DNA of 64,000 nt from an uncultured Alistipes sp. (GCA_905213895.1 CAJMKE010000007.1:56315-120314); one strand, 5' to 3'. Positions 35,688-45,513 are shown, counted from the stretch's first letter. Notes: generated from the sequence alone by a model not told the origin. Translations and numbers: made by a program.

Positions 35688-38600
35688 TTAGAACGTAACC
35701 GAAATGCCACCCGAGAATGTACGAATCGGTGCATAGTAGAACGGATTTGTCGCGCCCGAAATCGATTGGCGTGGGTCAAGTCCCTGACGTTTCGACCACA
35801 ACCATACGTTATCGCATGCCACATAGATACGCAGTTTCTCGACGAGGAATTTGCGCGTGATGCGCTGCGGAAGCGTGTAGCCGAGCGTGATGTTCTGGAT
35901 GTTCAGATACGATGCGTCGGTAAGGAAACGGTCCGACGACGATGCCGAATATGCGTCTCCGTAAACGAAACGCGGAATCTTGCTGCCGGTGTTGTCCTCG
36001 CTCCATGCTTTGAGCAAATCGCGGTGATAGTTGTTGGTGGTCGTACCCTGCGGCGAAGACATGTAGTACATGTAGCCCGAATCAAGTACCTGACCGCCTA
36101 TCTGGTAGGTGAAGTTGACCGACAAGTCCACTCCGAAGAAGCGGACCGACGAACCGAAACCTCCGTAGAGGTCAGGAAGCGCGTCGCCCTGCATCTCGCG
36201 ACCGTTCTGTATGGCATCGGTATACTGGTCGGTGGTTATGCGCTCGCCGTCCTTGTTGTAGGTATACCACAGCGACTGTCCGCTTTCGCCTACTCCTGCG
36301 AAAGTCGGCAGATACCAGGTGAAGAACGAGCGTCCCTCCTCGCGGAAGTACGAACCGTCGATAAGACCGGTATGTTTGCCGTCGGCTGAGGTATTGGTTT
36401 TGTACGCATCCGGCAGTTTGACGAGTTTGTTCTTGTAATGCGTCATGTTGAGCGTAAAGTCCCAAACCACATTCTTGCTGCGGATAAGGTCGGCGTTCAA
36501 CTCGATTTCGACACCGCGGTTCACCATATCGCCGACATTGACGTATTTCGACGAATATCCCAATTCCGAAGGCGTAGGAAGACTGAACAGCATGTCGCTT
36601 GTCTTGCGGTTGAAGAATTCGACGCTACCTGACAGACGGTTGCCCCAGAATCCGAATTCGACACCGACGTTGAGATTGGTGTTGGTCTCCCAGGTGATGT
36701 CGGGATTTCCTTTGCGATAGAACAACGATGTGGCACCGTTGCTGCCGTCGCTGCTGATGGAATACAGGTCCGTATAGAGGAACTCCGGAATGCTGTCGTT
36801 ACCCTGCGAACCGTAGGATGCCTTGATTTTCAGCAGGTCTACCCATGAAGCGTTGAACCACGACTCTCTGTCGATAAGCCATGCTGCACCAACAGACCAG
36901 AAGTTACCCCAGCGGTGGTCGGGATGGAAGCGCGACGATGCGTCGCGACGGTACGAACCGCTCACGAAGATGCGGTTGTCGTAGTTGTACTGACCGCGGA
37001 AGAAATAACCCTCGTTGTTGTATTCGACCATCGACGAACTCGATGACTGACCGTCCTGTGCCGCACCGTTCAATTCGAGATTGTCGGGCGAGAACATCAC
37101 CTGACGGTATGCGGAGAGTCCGTATGCCTTCTTGTTGTACATTTCATGTCCGAGGAGCAGGTCGATATTGTGCTTGTCGGCGAAAGTGTTGGTATAACTC
37201 AACAACTGTTGCAGGTTGTATGCGATATCTCGACCATGCGACTTCTCGACCAGACCGCCCGATGTGGCGAATTGTCCGTAATATGGGTTCATCATCGACG
37301 TAGCACGGGTCTCATCCACGGTTACGCTGCCGTTGACGGTCAGTTTCAGACCTTTATAGAACGTGATGTCGGCAAATCCGTTAGCCGAGAAGGCGTTGCC
37401 CTCACTATTGTATTTGTTGAGTTGCAAATCCTGCAAGTCGTTGCTCTGACCGCCGTTGGAACGCACCGCACCGCCGTTGCGACCGTCGCCGGTATCGTAC
37501 ATCTTCATGCCGTATTTGTCGCGCATGATGTTGCCGTTGCCGTCGCGGATGTATATCGGGTAGACCGGTGCCATCTGAATGGCGGTTGCGAATGCGTTGC
37601 CGCCGTCGGACTCTCCCTCGTCGTTGGAATCCTGACCGTTGTCCCAGTTGAAGTGGGTATATGCCATGTTGCCGCCAACCTTCAACCATTTCTTAGCCTG
37701 ATAGTCGGCGCGCAAACGTGCGGTGTATCGCTCCATCGACGAGCCGCTGACGATACCGTTGTTCTCCAAATAACCGAACGATGCATAGAAATTGGCTTTG
37801 TCGGTCGAGCCGGCAACGCCGACATTGTACTCCTGACGGAACGACGACTTGTAGAGTTCGTCGAGCCAGTTGTCCGCTTTGAGCAGGTATTCCTGTCCGT
37901 CGGGACCCGTAATAACCCTGCCTTCGCTGGCGAGCGGGTTCAGACGACCGTTGATGCCGATGAGTTTCTGCCCTTCCGGAACGGTGAATACGTTGTATCC
38001 CAAACCGCCCGCATTGTTCGACGTGAGCAGGTTGTTGGCGGCTATATTCGCAGCCGACTGATTGTTCGGATTCTGGTCGAGATAATAGTTGTACAGTGCC
38101 TTGTAGTGCATCTCGTAGTATTCGCCTGCCGTTTCGGCAATGTCGTATGTTTGCAGAGCCTTGGTGTTCACGCCCCACTTGCCGTCGAACGTAACGCGGG
38201 CATCTCCGACCTTAGCACGTTTGGTGGTTACCATGATGACACCGTTGGCACCACGCGCACCGTAGAGGGCGTTCGACGCGGCATCCTTCAATACGCTGAT
38301 GGATTCGATGTCGGCGGAGTTGATATTGTTGATATCACCTTCGTAAGGCGCGCCGTCCACAATCCAGAGCGGGTCTTTACCGGCATTGATGGAGCCGTAT
38401 CCGCGGATGCGAATCGTTTGATCCGCTCCCGGACGTCCCGAAGCGGCGGTAAACTGCGCACCGGCGATTTTACCGACGAGCGCATCTGCGACATTGGACG
38501 ACTGTGTCTTTATCAGGTCGTCGGATTTCAATACTTTTGCGGAGCCGGTGAACGCCTCTTTCTTCGCTTCACCGAAAGCGACGACGATGACGTCGTCGAT

Positions 38601-38906
38601 GCCGTGAGTGCTCTCTTTCATTTTGATGTCGAGAACCGTCTTTCCGTTGATGGCGACATGTTCGTCATTGTAGCCGATGAACGATACGATTAACGTACCG
38701 TTTGCCGGTGCCGACAATGTGAAACCGCCGCGAACGTCAGTGGTCGTTCCCAGCGATGTTCCGTCCACTGCGACCGATGCGCCGGCTACCGGATTGCCGT
38801 CCGGACCGGTTACAGTACCCGTGATTTGCTTGTTCTGTGCCGCCGCAAAGCCGACGAACATCAAAACCGCAGCAATCGATAGTACAATTTTCCTAACCAT
38901 AAGCAT
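35688..38906 (-). CDS. SusC/RagA-type TonB-dependent transporter (left, promoter-proximal)
   Basis: 1072 residues. Order: signal peptide (IVLSIAAVLMFVGFAAAQ), carboxypeptidase-regulatory-like domain, plug with SVLKDAASNALYGARGANGVI, barrel ending in a Phe (GGISVTF). The first 88 residues are encoded by DNA that is identical, in inverted orientation, to the start of the right-hand susC; after that the proteins diverge (about half the residues match by eye). A second possible start lies two codons in (MVRKIV). A perfect promoter stands just inside the invertible segment, so this operon is probably ON in this sequence. Confidence 0.92.
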   Translation of the reverse strand: MLMVRKIVLSIAAVLMFVGFAAAQNKQITGTVTGPDGNPVAGASVAVDGTSLGTTTDVRGGFTLSAPANGTLIVSFIGYNDEHVAINGKTVLDIKMKESTHGIDDVIVVAFGEAKKEAFTGSAKVLKSDDLIKTQSSNVADALVGKIAGAQFTAASGRPGADQTIRIRGYGSINAGKDPLWIVDGAPYEGDINNINSADIESISVLKDAASNALYGARGANGVIMVTTKRAKVGDARVTFDGKWGVNTKALQTYDIAETAGEYYEMHYKALYNYYLDQNPNNQSAANIAANNLLTSNNAGGLGYNVFTVPEGQKLIGINGRLNPLASEGRVITGPDGQEYLLKADNWLDELYKSSFRQEYNVGVAGSTDKANFYASFGYLENNGIVSGSSMERYTARLRADYQAKKWLKVGGNMAYTHFNWDNGQDSNDEGESDGGNAFATAIQMAPVYPIYIRDGNGNIMRDKYGMKMYDTGDGRNGGAVRSNGGQSNDLQDLQLNKYNSEGNAFSANGFADITFYKGLKLTVNGSVTVDETRATSMMNPYYGQFATSGGLVEKSHGRDIAYNLQQLLSYTNTFADKHNIDLLLGHEMYNKKAYGLSAYRQVMFSPDNLELNGAAQDGQSSSSSMVEYNNEGYFFRGQYNYDNRIFVSGSYRRDASSRFHPDHRWGNFWSVGAAWLIDRESWFNASWVDLLKIKASYGSQGNDSIPEFLYTDLYSISSDGSNGATSLFYRKGNPDITWETNTNLNVGVEFGFWGNRLSGSVEFFNRKTSDMLFSLPTPSELGYSSKYVNVGDMVNRGVEIELNADLIRSKNVVWDFTLNMTHYKNKLVKLPDAYKTNTSADGKHTGLIDGSYFREEGRSFFTWYLPTFAGVGESGQSLWYTYNKDGERITTDQYTDAIQNGREMQGDALPDLYGGFGSSVRFFGVDLSVNFTYQIGGQVLDSGYMYYMSSPQGTTTNNYHRDLLKAWSEDNTGSKIPRFVYGDAYSASSSDRFLTDASYLNIQNITLGYTLPQRITRKFLVEKLRIYVACDNVWLWSKRQGLDPRQSISGATNPFYYAPIRTFSGGISVTF

Positions 38907-38929
38907 AAAGTTTAGTTTTTATAATAAAA
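38644..38929 (-). repeat. Left arm of 286-bp perfect inverted repeat
   Basis: Reads identically, base for base, to the complement of 40575-40860. It covers about 23 bases of leader and the first 263 bases of susC. Near-identity (two mismatches) continues for about 30 more bases into the gene. Its inner edge carries a TTTTATTATAAAA palindrome, a candidate recombinase core. Confidence 0.93.
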
Positions 38930-38940
38930 CATTTTCGGGA

Positions 38941-38972
38941 CAAAGATACGAACAAAACATGCCATTGCCAAA
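38941..38972 (-). promoter_or_regulatory. Invertible promoter, now facing left susC
   Basis: Minus-strand TTTG (38969-38972), 20 bases, TATCTTTG (38941-38948), a full Bacteroidales consensus. The expected transcription start is about 38934, at the edge of the inverted repeat. Confidence 0.8.
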
Positions 38973-39129
38973 TATATTTTGAATAAAAATGTGTATTTCT
39001 GTCAATCGCACATCAAAATAGCGCAAAATGGTTTCGGATTGTAAATATTCGGGCGTCGCAAGTTACGAAATATAATGAAAAATTTTTAATAACTCGCCGC
39101 AATTTCCGCCGGCGCACCGACGAAATGCC

Positions 39130-40389
39130 CTAAAATACGCGAATTAGACTTTTTTCGCGGCGGGTATCGATTTGTGAATACAAAGAATCGATATTTTCGG
39201 ACAAACGCTCCATGGATTCGGCGGCGATACCGCGGTCGACGGTCGCGTAAATCTGTGTCGTAGAGATGCTTTTATGTCCCAGAAGACTGCTTATCACTTC
39301 GATGGACATTCCGTTGGAAAGAGCGACCGTGGTGGCGAATGTGTGCCGCGCCGAATGAAATGTAATATGCTTAAATATTCCTATTTCATGCATAATTATG
39401 CCGATGTATTTGTTGCATATCCCGTTGCTCGGCAATGAAAATATGCATTCGCCGGTATTGTTATGCATATATGCGGATAAAATCCCCGCCGCGATGCCGA
39501 ACAGACGGATATTCACGGGCGTTCCGGTCTTCGTGCGTCGGGACACAATCCATAAGTGTCCGTCGATATGCCGTATGTTTTCGCTGCGCAATCCGAGCAA
39601 ATCGACATACGACAAGCCCGTAAAGCAACTGAACATGAATGCGTCGCGGACAATCCTCATGCTTTTGCCGCGGATATTCTCCGACCGGTCGACGAATCGG
39701 ACGAGTTCCTCCTTCGTCAGATAGGTGCGATGAACGACCTCGCGTGTCAGACGGTGTCCGGAATAGACTTTCGGGTCGAGATAGCCGACTGTGGCGGCGA
39801 GAGAGAGAATATGTTTGAACGCAATCATATAGAGCCAGACGGTATTGCGGCGGTTCAGCGACGATTGCAGCCACGAATGGAACTCGACGATGAAATTGCG
39901 GTCGATGTCACACAATGCTATATCGGCTTTGCCGCAATGCGATTTCACGAATCTTTCGAGGTGTCCGTAGACCGCCCTATATTTATTATAGGTATTGATG
40001 CTCCGGCAGACCCCGACCATACGCCGGAAATCGTCGTTGTGCCTGCGGAAAAACACGAGCAGTTTGCCGAGTCCGTTGTTGTCGCCGTAAAATTCGCGTC
40101 GCAGCCGCTTGGGCGTTACCGTCGCTCCGTTGTCCGCCGTAAGTTTGACATAGGAGCGGTAGATGCGGTAGCGGATGCTCTCCAACATATCGTTCGCCGC
40201 ACGCGCTTTCGGCGTCCGCCCGACGATGCTCCCAGTCGCGCAATCCCATTTTTCGGGTTCGACGGTAACGTGTGTGGAGAGACACGCCCGTTCGCCGTTT
40301 ATCGTAACCCGCAGCATCACAGGTGCTTCACCGTTTTTGAGAAGTGCCGTTCTCTTGATGTAAAACAGCAGTTTGAAAGTGTTTTTCAT
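39130..40389 (-). CDS. Tyrosine recombinase, candidate invertase of the SusCD switch
   Basis: 419 residues from the 40389 start (the frame extends upstream, but MKNTFKLLFYIKRT is the usual beginning of Bacteroidales integrases). An arm-binding N-terminal domain, a SAM-like core-binding domain (about 110-215) and a catalytic domain are visible. Catalytic residues: Lys287, His345 and Arg348 (HSARHT), His372 (LLGHKS), Tyr381. The first catalytic Arg is replaced by Ser260 (TGLSYVDL), as reported for IntDOT. It lies inside the segment bounded by the 286-bp inverted repeats, and no mobilisation or phage genes are nearby, so local inversion is a better fit than element integration. Confidence 0.9.
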   Translation of the reverse strand: MKNTFKLLFYIKRTALLKNGEAPVMLRVTINGERACLSTHVTVEPEKWDCATGSIVGRTPKARAANDMLESIRYRIYRSYVKLTADNGATVTPKRLRREFYGDNNGLGKLLVFFRRHNDDFRRMVGVCRSINTYNKYRAVYGHLERFVKSHCGKADIALCDIDRNFIVEFHSWLQSSLNRRNTVWLYMIAFKHILSLAATVGYLDPKVYSGHRLTREVVHRTYLTKEELVRFVDRSENIRGKSMRIVRDAFMFSCFTGLSYVDLLGLRSENIRHIDGHLWIVSRRTKTGTPVNIRLFGIAAGILSAYMHNNTGECIFSLPSNGICNKYIGIIMHEIGIFKHITFHSARHTFATTVALSNGMSIEVISSLLGHKSISTTQIYATVDRGIAAESMERLSENIDSLYSQIDTRREKSLIRVF

Positions 40390-40574
40390 AATAATAATTG
40401 ATAAGAATGGTAGTGCAATAGTAGCGGAATAACGCCTCAACGGCAAGCATAATCGGTTAAAATACATCCGTTTAGTACGACATACAAGGTAGCGGGAAAG
40501 TAGCGCGAAATGTGCCGACAACGTCATAAACGGCACATAATCAGCCTATACGTACCCGCAGGAGGCGGTTCGGT

Positions 40575-40860
40575 TTTTATTATAAAAACTAAACTTTATG
40601 CTTATGGTTAGGAAAATTGTACTATCGATTGCTGCGGTTTTGATGTTCGTCGGCTTTGCGGCGGCACAGAACAAGCAAATCACGGGTACTGTAACCGGTC
40701 CGGACGGCAATCCGGTAGCCGGCGCATCGGTCGCAGTGGACGGAACATCGCTGGGAACGACCACTGACGTTCGCGGCGGTTTCACATTGTCGGCACCGGC
40801 AAACGGTACGTTAATCGTATCGTTCATCGGCTACAATGACGAACATGTCGCCATCAACGG
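40575..40860 (+). repeat. Right arm of 286-bp perfect inverted repeat
   Basis: Exact inverted copy of 38644-38929. It covers 23 bases before the right susC start and its first 263 bases. At its inner edge, 40573-40589 is a 17-base palindrome (8-bp arms, 1-base centre). Confidence 0.93.
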
Positions 40861-43825
40861 GAAAACGGTTCTCGACATCAAAATGAAAGAAGCGACCACC
40901 GGTATCGACGATGTCATTGTCGTTGCCTTCGGCGAAGCAAAACGCGAGGCTTTTACCGGTTCGGCTGCTGTGCTCAAATCGGACGATATTACGAAGAGTC
41001 AGACGACCAACGCTGTCGATGCACTCAACGGTAAAGTTGCCGGTGTGCAGATTATCAATGCATCCGGTCAGCCGGGTACTGCATCGCCAACGGTATTGAT
41101 TCGCGGTATTTCGTCAATCGAGGCAGGTAAAGAGCCTCTGATTATCGTAGACGGCATGTCGTTCGCCGGAGGTCTGAACGATATCAACCCGTCGGATATC
41201 GAGTCGATGTCGGTGTTGAAGGATGCTGCTGCCGCAGCCCTTTACGGTGCGCGTGGTGCCAACGGTGTCATCCTTATCAATACCAAGCGTGCTAAATCGC
41301 GCGATGCCGTTGTCAATGTCGATATCAAGGTCGGTGTGAACCAGCGCGCAAAGCAGGATTACGACTATATTACCAATCCGGGACAGCACTATGAAACTCA
41401 CTATGCGATGTTGAGAAACTATTATCACAACGAACGAGGCATGTCGAGTTTCGAGGCTCATCAACGTGCGAACCAGTTGCTCACGTCTTCCAATTCGGGC
41501 GGTTTGGCATACAATGTATTCACCGTTCCGGACGGTCAGACTCTTATCGGTTTGAACGGCAAACTTAATCCTAATGCTACTCTCGGTCGCAAAGTGAGGT
41601 ACGACGGCGAAGATTATCTTGTTACTCCCGACGACTGGACCGACGAAATTTACGGTAACGGAGTGCGTCAGGAGTACAATGTCAATATCGCCGGTTCGAA
41701 TGAAAAATCCAATTTCTTCGGTTCGTTCGGTTATCTGAATAACGAAGGTATAGTGAAGAAAACCGGTTACGAACGTTATACCGCTCGTTTACGTGCCGAT
41801 TATCAGGTGAAAAAGTGGTTGAAAGTCGGCGGTAACGCATCGTATGCCCACAGTTACTCGCAAATGGCTTCCGGTGAGGGTGACGACTCGTCTTCGGGTA
41901 ATATTTTCTCGTTCGTTTCGCGAATCGCTCCTATCTATCCGCTCTATGTGCGTGATGCCGACGGCAATATCCGCCGCGACAGTTTCGGCAACATAATTTA
42001 TGACTACGGTACGAAAGAGGGTGCAGGTTCGAATGCCGGTCTCGAACGTCCGTTCCAGCAGAACTCGAATGCGTACGGTCAGCATATTCTCGACAAGTAT
42101 AGTTCGACGCAGAATATGGCGGCTTTCAACGGTTTTGCAAATATAAATCTGCCTGCCGGATTCAAGTTCACGTTTAACGGAGGTGTTTCGGTAAAACAAT
42201 ACGATACTCTTTCGACCGGCAACATGCTGTATGGTGCAAGTGCAAGTAACGGTGGTGATATTACACGTCGTTCGGGAATGAGTTTCGATTATACGCTTCA
42301 AGAAATACTCACCTGGACCCGTTTGTTCGGCAAGCACAATATCGATGTCATGATTGGTCATGAGAACAACTATTCGATGTCGCGTTATATCCAGGGACAC
42401 AAGACCGGTCTTTATTCTCAGGGCTCCGTGGAATTTTCGCAGGCATTGAAAGTTACATCGGCAACGTCATCGTTCTTGGATTACAACAACGAGGGTTACT
42501 TCTTCCGCGCACAGTACGATTATGACGGTCGTATTTTCGTGAGCGGTTCGTACCGTCGCGACGCATCCTCGCGTTTCCATCCGGATTCCCGTTGGGGTAA
42601 CTTCTGGTCGGTTTCCGCAGGCTGGTTAATCAACAGGGAGTCGTGGTTCAACGCTTCGTGGGTGGACGAACTCAAAGTCAAGGCTTCGTTCGGTTCACAG
42701 GGTAACGACCAAATCGGCGATTTCATGTATATGGACCGTTATACCATCAGCAACAGCGAAGACAAGTGGGCTATTCGGTTTGCAGCAAAGGGAACGAAAG
42801 ATATTACGTGGGAAACCAACACCAACTTCAATACCGGTGTCGAATTCGGATTCTTCGGCAATCGTTTGTCCGGTAGCGTAGAATATTTCCACCGCAAGAC
42901 TACTGATATGCTTTCGTGGTTCACAGTGCCGTCGTCGATGGGTTATTCGGGATACTACAAGAACGTGGGCGACATGGTGAACCAGGGTCTCGAATTGAAT
43001 CTGACGGGCGTCATTCTGGATAAGAAGCATGTTTCGTGGGATATCAACCTTAATCTTGCATACGTGAAAAACCGCATTGCGAAACTCGATGCGGCTACCA
43101 AGACCGGTACATGCTATACTTTGGACGGAAAGGCTTATGACGGATATTTCGACGGTATGAATTATTACGGTGAAGGTATTCCGATTTATACGATGTATCT
43201 TAAAGCGTATGCCGGTGTGGACCAGGAGACCGGTAAGCCGCTCTTCTATCATCGCAACGATGACGGTTCGCTGTCTACTACGACCGATTATGCCAATGGT
43301 GCATCCTACTTCCTGTTCGATACTGCATTGCCTGACGTAAACGGCGGTTTCGGAACTACGCTTCGTTTCTACGGATTCGACCTCTCGGTTAATTTCGTAT
43401 ATCAGATAGGCGGTAAGGTTTACGATGGCGACTATGCGTCGGCAATGTCCAGCCCTGTCGGAAACTCCGGTATAGGCGATGCTTTCCACAAGGATATTCT
43501 GAAATCGTGGACTCCGCAGAATCCTAATAACGAAATTCCGCGTTTCCAGTACAATACTCAGTATACGGGTTCGACCAGCGACCGCTTCCTGACCGATGCT
43601 TCGTATCTGAGTCTGCAAAACATCAACTTCGGTTATACTTTGCCGAGCAAATGGATGTCGAAAATCGGCGTGTCGAAACTGCGTATTTATCTCTCTTGCG
43701 AGAATGTGTGGTTATGGTCGCAGCGTAAGGGTCTCGACCCTCGCCAGTCGTACACCGGCGGCGCGTCGAACCAGTACTACTCACCGATTAGAACCATTTC
43801 GGGCGGTATAAGTCTTACATTCTAA
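40598..43825 (+). CDS. SusC/RagA-type TonB-dependent transporter (right, no promoter seen)
   Basis: 1075 residues; same layout as the left copy: signal peptide, carboxypeptidase-regulatory-like domain, plug with SVLKDAAAAALYGARGANGVI, barrel ending GGISLTF. The first 88 codons are encoded by the inverted repeat and are identical to the left gene; the rest differs in many loops, which points to a different ligand. No TTTG or TAnnTTTG occurs upstream between 40390 and 40574, so this operon is probably silent or weak in the orientation shown. Confidence 0.92.
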   Translation: MLMVRKIVLSIAAVLMFVGFAAAQNKQITGTVTGPDGNPVAGASVAVDGTSLGTTTDVRGGFTLSAPANGTLIVSFIGYNDEHVAINGKTVLDIKMKEATTGIDDVIVVAFGEAKREAFTGSAAVLKSDDITKSQTTNAVDALNGKVAGVQIINASGQPGTASPTVLIRGISSIEAGKEPLIIVDGMSFAGGLNDINPSDIESMSVLKDAAAAALYGARGANGVILINTKRAKSRDAVVNVDIKVGVNQRAKQDYDYITNPGQHYETHYAMLRNYYHNERGMSSFEAHQRANQLLTSSNSGGLAYNVFTVPDGQTLIGLNGKLNPNATLGRKVRYDGEDYLVTPDDWTDEIYGNGVRQEYNVNIAGSNEKSNFFGSFGYLNNEGIVKKTGYERYTARLRADYQVKKWLKVGGNASYAHSYSQMASGEGDDSSSGNIFSFVSRIAPIYPLYVRDADGNIRRDSFGNIIYDYGTKEGAGSNAGLERPFQQNSNAYGQHILDKYSSTQNMAAFNGFANINLPAGFKFTFNGGVSVKQYDTLSTGNMLYGASASNGGDITRRSGMSFDYTLQEILTWTRLFGKHNIDVMIGHENNYSMSRYIQGHKTGLYSQGSVEFSQALKVTSATSSFLDYNNEGYFFRAQYDYDGRIFVSGSYRRDASSRFHPDSRWGNFWSVSAGWLINRESWFNASWVDELKVKASFGSQGNDQIGDFMYMDRYTISNSEDKWAIRFAAKGTKDITWETNTNFNTGVEFGFFGNRLSGSVEYFHRKTTDMLSWFTVPSSMGYSGYYKNVGDMVNQGLELNLTGVILDKKHVSWDINLNLAYVKNRIAKLDAATKTGTCYTLDGKAYDGYFDGMNYYGEGIPIYTMYLKAYAGVDQETGKPLFYHRNDDGSLSTTTDYANGASYFLFDTALPDVNGGFGTTLRFYGFDLSVNFVYQIGGKVYDGDYASAMSSPVGNSGIGDAFHKDILKSWTPQNPNNEIPRFQYNTQYTGSTSDRFLTDASYLSLQNINFGYTLPSKWMSKIGVSKLRIYLSCENVWLWSQRKGLDPRQSYTGGASNQYYSPIRTISGGISLTF

Positions 43826-43859
43826 ACGAAAGTTGCATTTATATTAAAGAATATAGATT

Positions 43860-45473
43860 ATGAGAAATATATTTAAATATTCGTTGGCACTCGGAGCGGC
43901 GGTATCGGTTATTGCTACCGGGTGTATCAAGGAAACTTTACCGACCGGAAGTTCTATCGACTCGGAGCAGGCTTTGGCTTCGCCGACAATATTGGAATCC
44001 ATGGTTTCCGGTATACACAACTATGCTGCGACCGCCAACTGGTCGTCGAGCGATGTACATTCCGTTTACGGTTATCCGTCGATGTGTATGATGCGTGAGG
44101 TGATGAGCAACGATATGGCGACCGTCGATTCGTCGCGAGACCACTATCAGTCGTTCGCTCAGGACCAGTATATGAACGGTGTATACACCGATTTGCAGTT
44201 GATATGGCTGGTTTATACGAAAATCGTGGCATTGTCGAACGATGTTATCCGTTTGGCTGGCGACCCCGAGTTGTTACGCGACGACGCAAAACCGTATCTT
44301 GGTGCGGCTTATGCATACCGTGCATTGGCTTGGCTGGATATGGCTCGCATGTATGAGTACAAGGAGTGTGTCGGGACAAGCGCACCGGAACTTATCGGTC
44401 TGACCATTCCGTTCCTGCATGAGAACATGACCGAGGATTTCGCGCGTAACAACCCGCGTCTGCCAAAAGAAAAGATTATCGGCTATATCAAGGAGTCGCT
44501 CAATATCGCAATCAAATTGCTTGACGGTTTCGATTCTCCGACCAAAACTGTTCCGACCAAGGCCGTCGCTTACGGTTTGCTCGCACGTACGCTGTTGTGG
44601 GAAGGAGATTACGAGAATGCGAAAATCGCGGCACAGGATGCTTTGAATGCCGGCGCGTTCTCGCCTCTGACGAAAGAGCAGTGGACAGATACTGCAACCG
44701 GTTTCAATTCGCTCCAACCTTCGTGGATGCTTGCTATCAGATTGACGAAAGAGGATTCGGTCGTCAAAACATCCATTATAAATTGGACGTCGTGGATGTC
44801 TTCCGAAACATCGTTCGGATATAATGGCACTAATGGTGGCGTATACCGTATGGCTGATGCTCGTTTTTACAGCGAAATTCCGGATACGGACTGGCGTAAA
44901 CTTTCGTGGAAGGCTCCTGCCGGCTCGTCGCTCGAGGTTCCGTTCCTTCCGGCTTCGGGTTCCTATGCAGGACCGTCGAAAATGCCGGATCTCACGTCTG
45001 TCAAGTTCCGTCCGGGTCAGGGTAACTCCAACGAGTATCTGACCGGTGCGGCAGTCGATTTCCCAATGATGCGTATGGAGGAGATGAAATTCATTATCGC
45101 CGAATGCGATGCTCGTTTGGATAATTCAGCCGCTTCGCTCATCGATATCGTGAAGACACGTAATCCGCAGTACACGACATCGCTTACCGGTAATTCGCTT
45201 GTCCGTGAGGTTTTGTTCCAGAAGCGTATCGAATTCTGGGGTGAGGGTATCATGTTCTTCGATTACAAGCGTTGTCCGGACATTTTGCAGATTAATCGCG
45301 GATATACCGGAACCAACCATATCGAATCCGCACGATTCAATATCAATGGTCTCGCACCTTGGTTCAACGTATGTATCAACGGCTACGAGGCAGAAGATAA
45401 TAAGGCGTTAACCGATACCAACAATCCAGACCCGTCTGGTACTGTCGATGCGTACTTGTGGGACGGTAAATAA
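43860..45473 (+). CDS. SusD/RagB-family lipoprotein (right)
   Basis: 537 residues with a lipobox (VIATGC) and the same CIKETLP start as the left SusD. Core motif AYAYRALAWLDMARMYEYKECV, and IEFWGEGIMFFDYKRCP near the end, are standard SusD/RagB signatures. It follows susC by 34 bases. The ligand-binding half differs strongly from the left copy. Confidence 0.92.
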   Translation: MRNIFKYSLALGAAVSVIATGCIKETLPTGSSIDSEQALASPTILESMVSGIHNYAATANWSSSDVHSVYGYPSMCMMREVMSNDMATVDSSRDHYQSFAQDQYMNGVYTDLQLIWLVYTKIVALSNDVIRLAGDPELLRDDAKPYLGAAYAYRALAWLDMARMYEYKECVGTSAPELIGLTIPFLHENMTEDFARNNPRLPKEKIIGYIKESLNIAIKLLDGFDSPTKTVPTKAVAYGLLARTLLWEGDYENAKIAAQDALNAGAFSPLTKEQWTDTATGFNSLQPSWMLAIRLTKEDSVVKTSIINWTSWMSSETSFGYNGTNGGVYRMADARFYSEIPDTDWRKLSWKAPAGSSLEVPFLPASGSYAGPSKMPDLTSVKFRPGQGNSNEYLTGAAVDFPMMRMEEMKFIIAECDARLDNSAASLIDIVKTRNPQYTTSLTGNSLVREVLFQKRIEFWGEGIMFFDYKRCPDILQINRGYTGTNHIESARFNINGLAPWFNVCINGYEAEDNKALTDTNNPDPSGTVDAYLWDGK

Positions 45474-45513
45474 TTGTTGCGTGAAAAGTGTTAATTAAAT
45501 AAATGTATATTAT

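Larger units (their letters stand above)
38930..40574. mobile_element. Invertible segment with recombinase and one promoter
   Basis: The 1645 bp between the two inverted-repeat arms. It contains the tyrosine recombinase gene, about 200 bp with a leftward consensus promoter, and about 185 bp on the right with no TTTG on either strand. Inversion between the arms would keep both susC reading frames intact and move the promoter from the left to the right operon. The recombinase is itself inside the segment, so its direction flips too. Confidence 0.75.

Noticed and set aside
39130..40389. Integrase of a conjugative element or prophage
   Set aside because: No mobilisation, relaxase, conjugation or phage genes and no tRNA attachment site are nearby.
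38644..40860. Transposon or insertion sequence
   Set aside because: No transposase, and the inverted repeats are coding starts of two host genes with no target duplication; the recombinase is of the tyrosine type.
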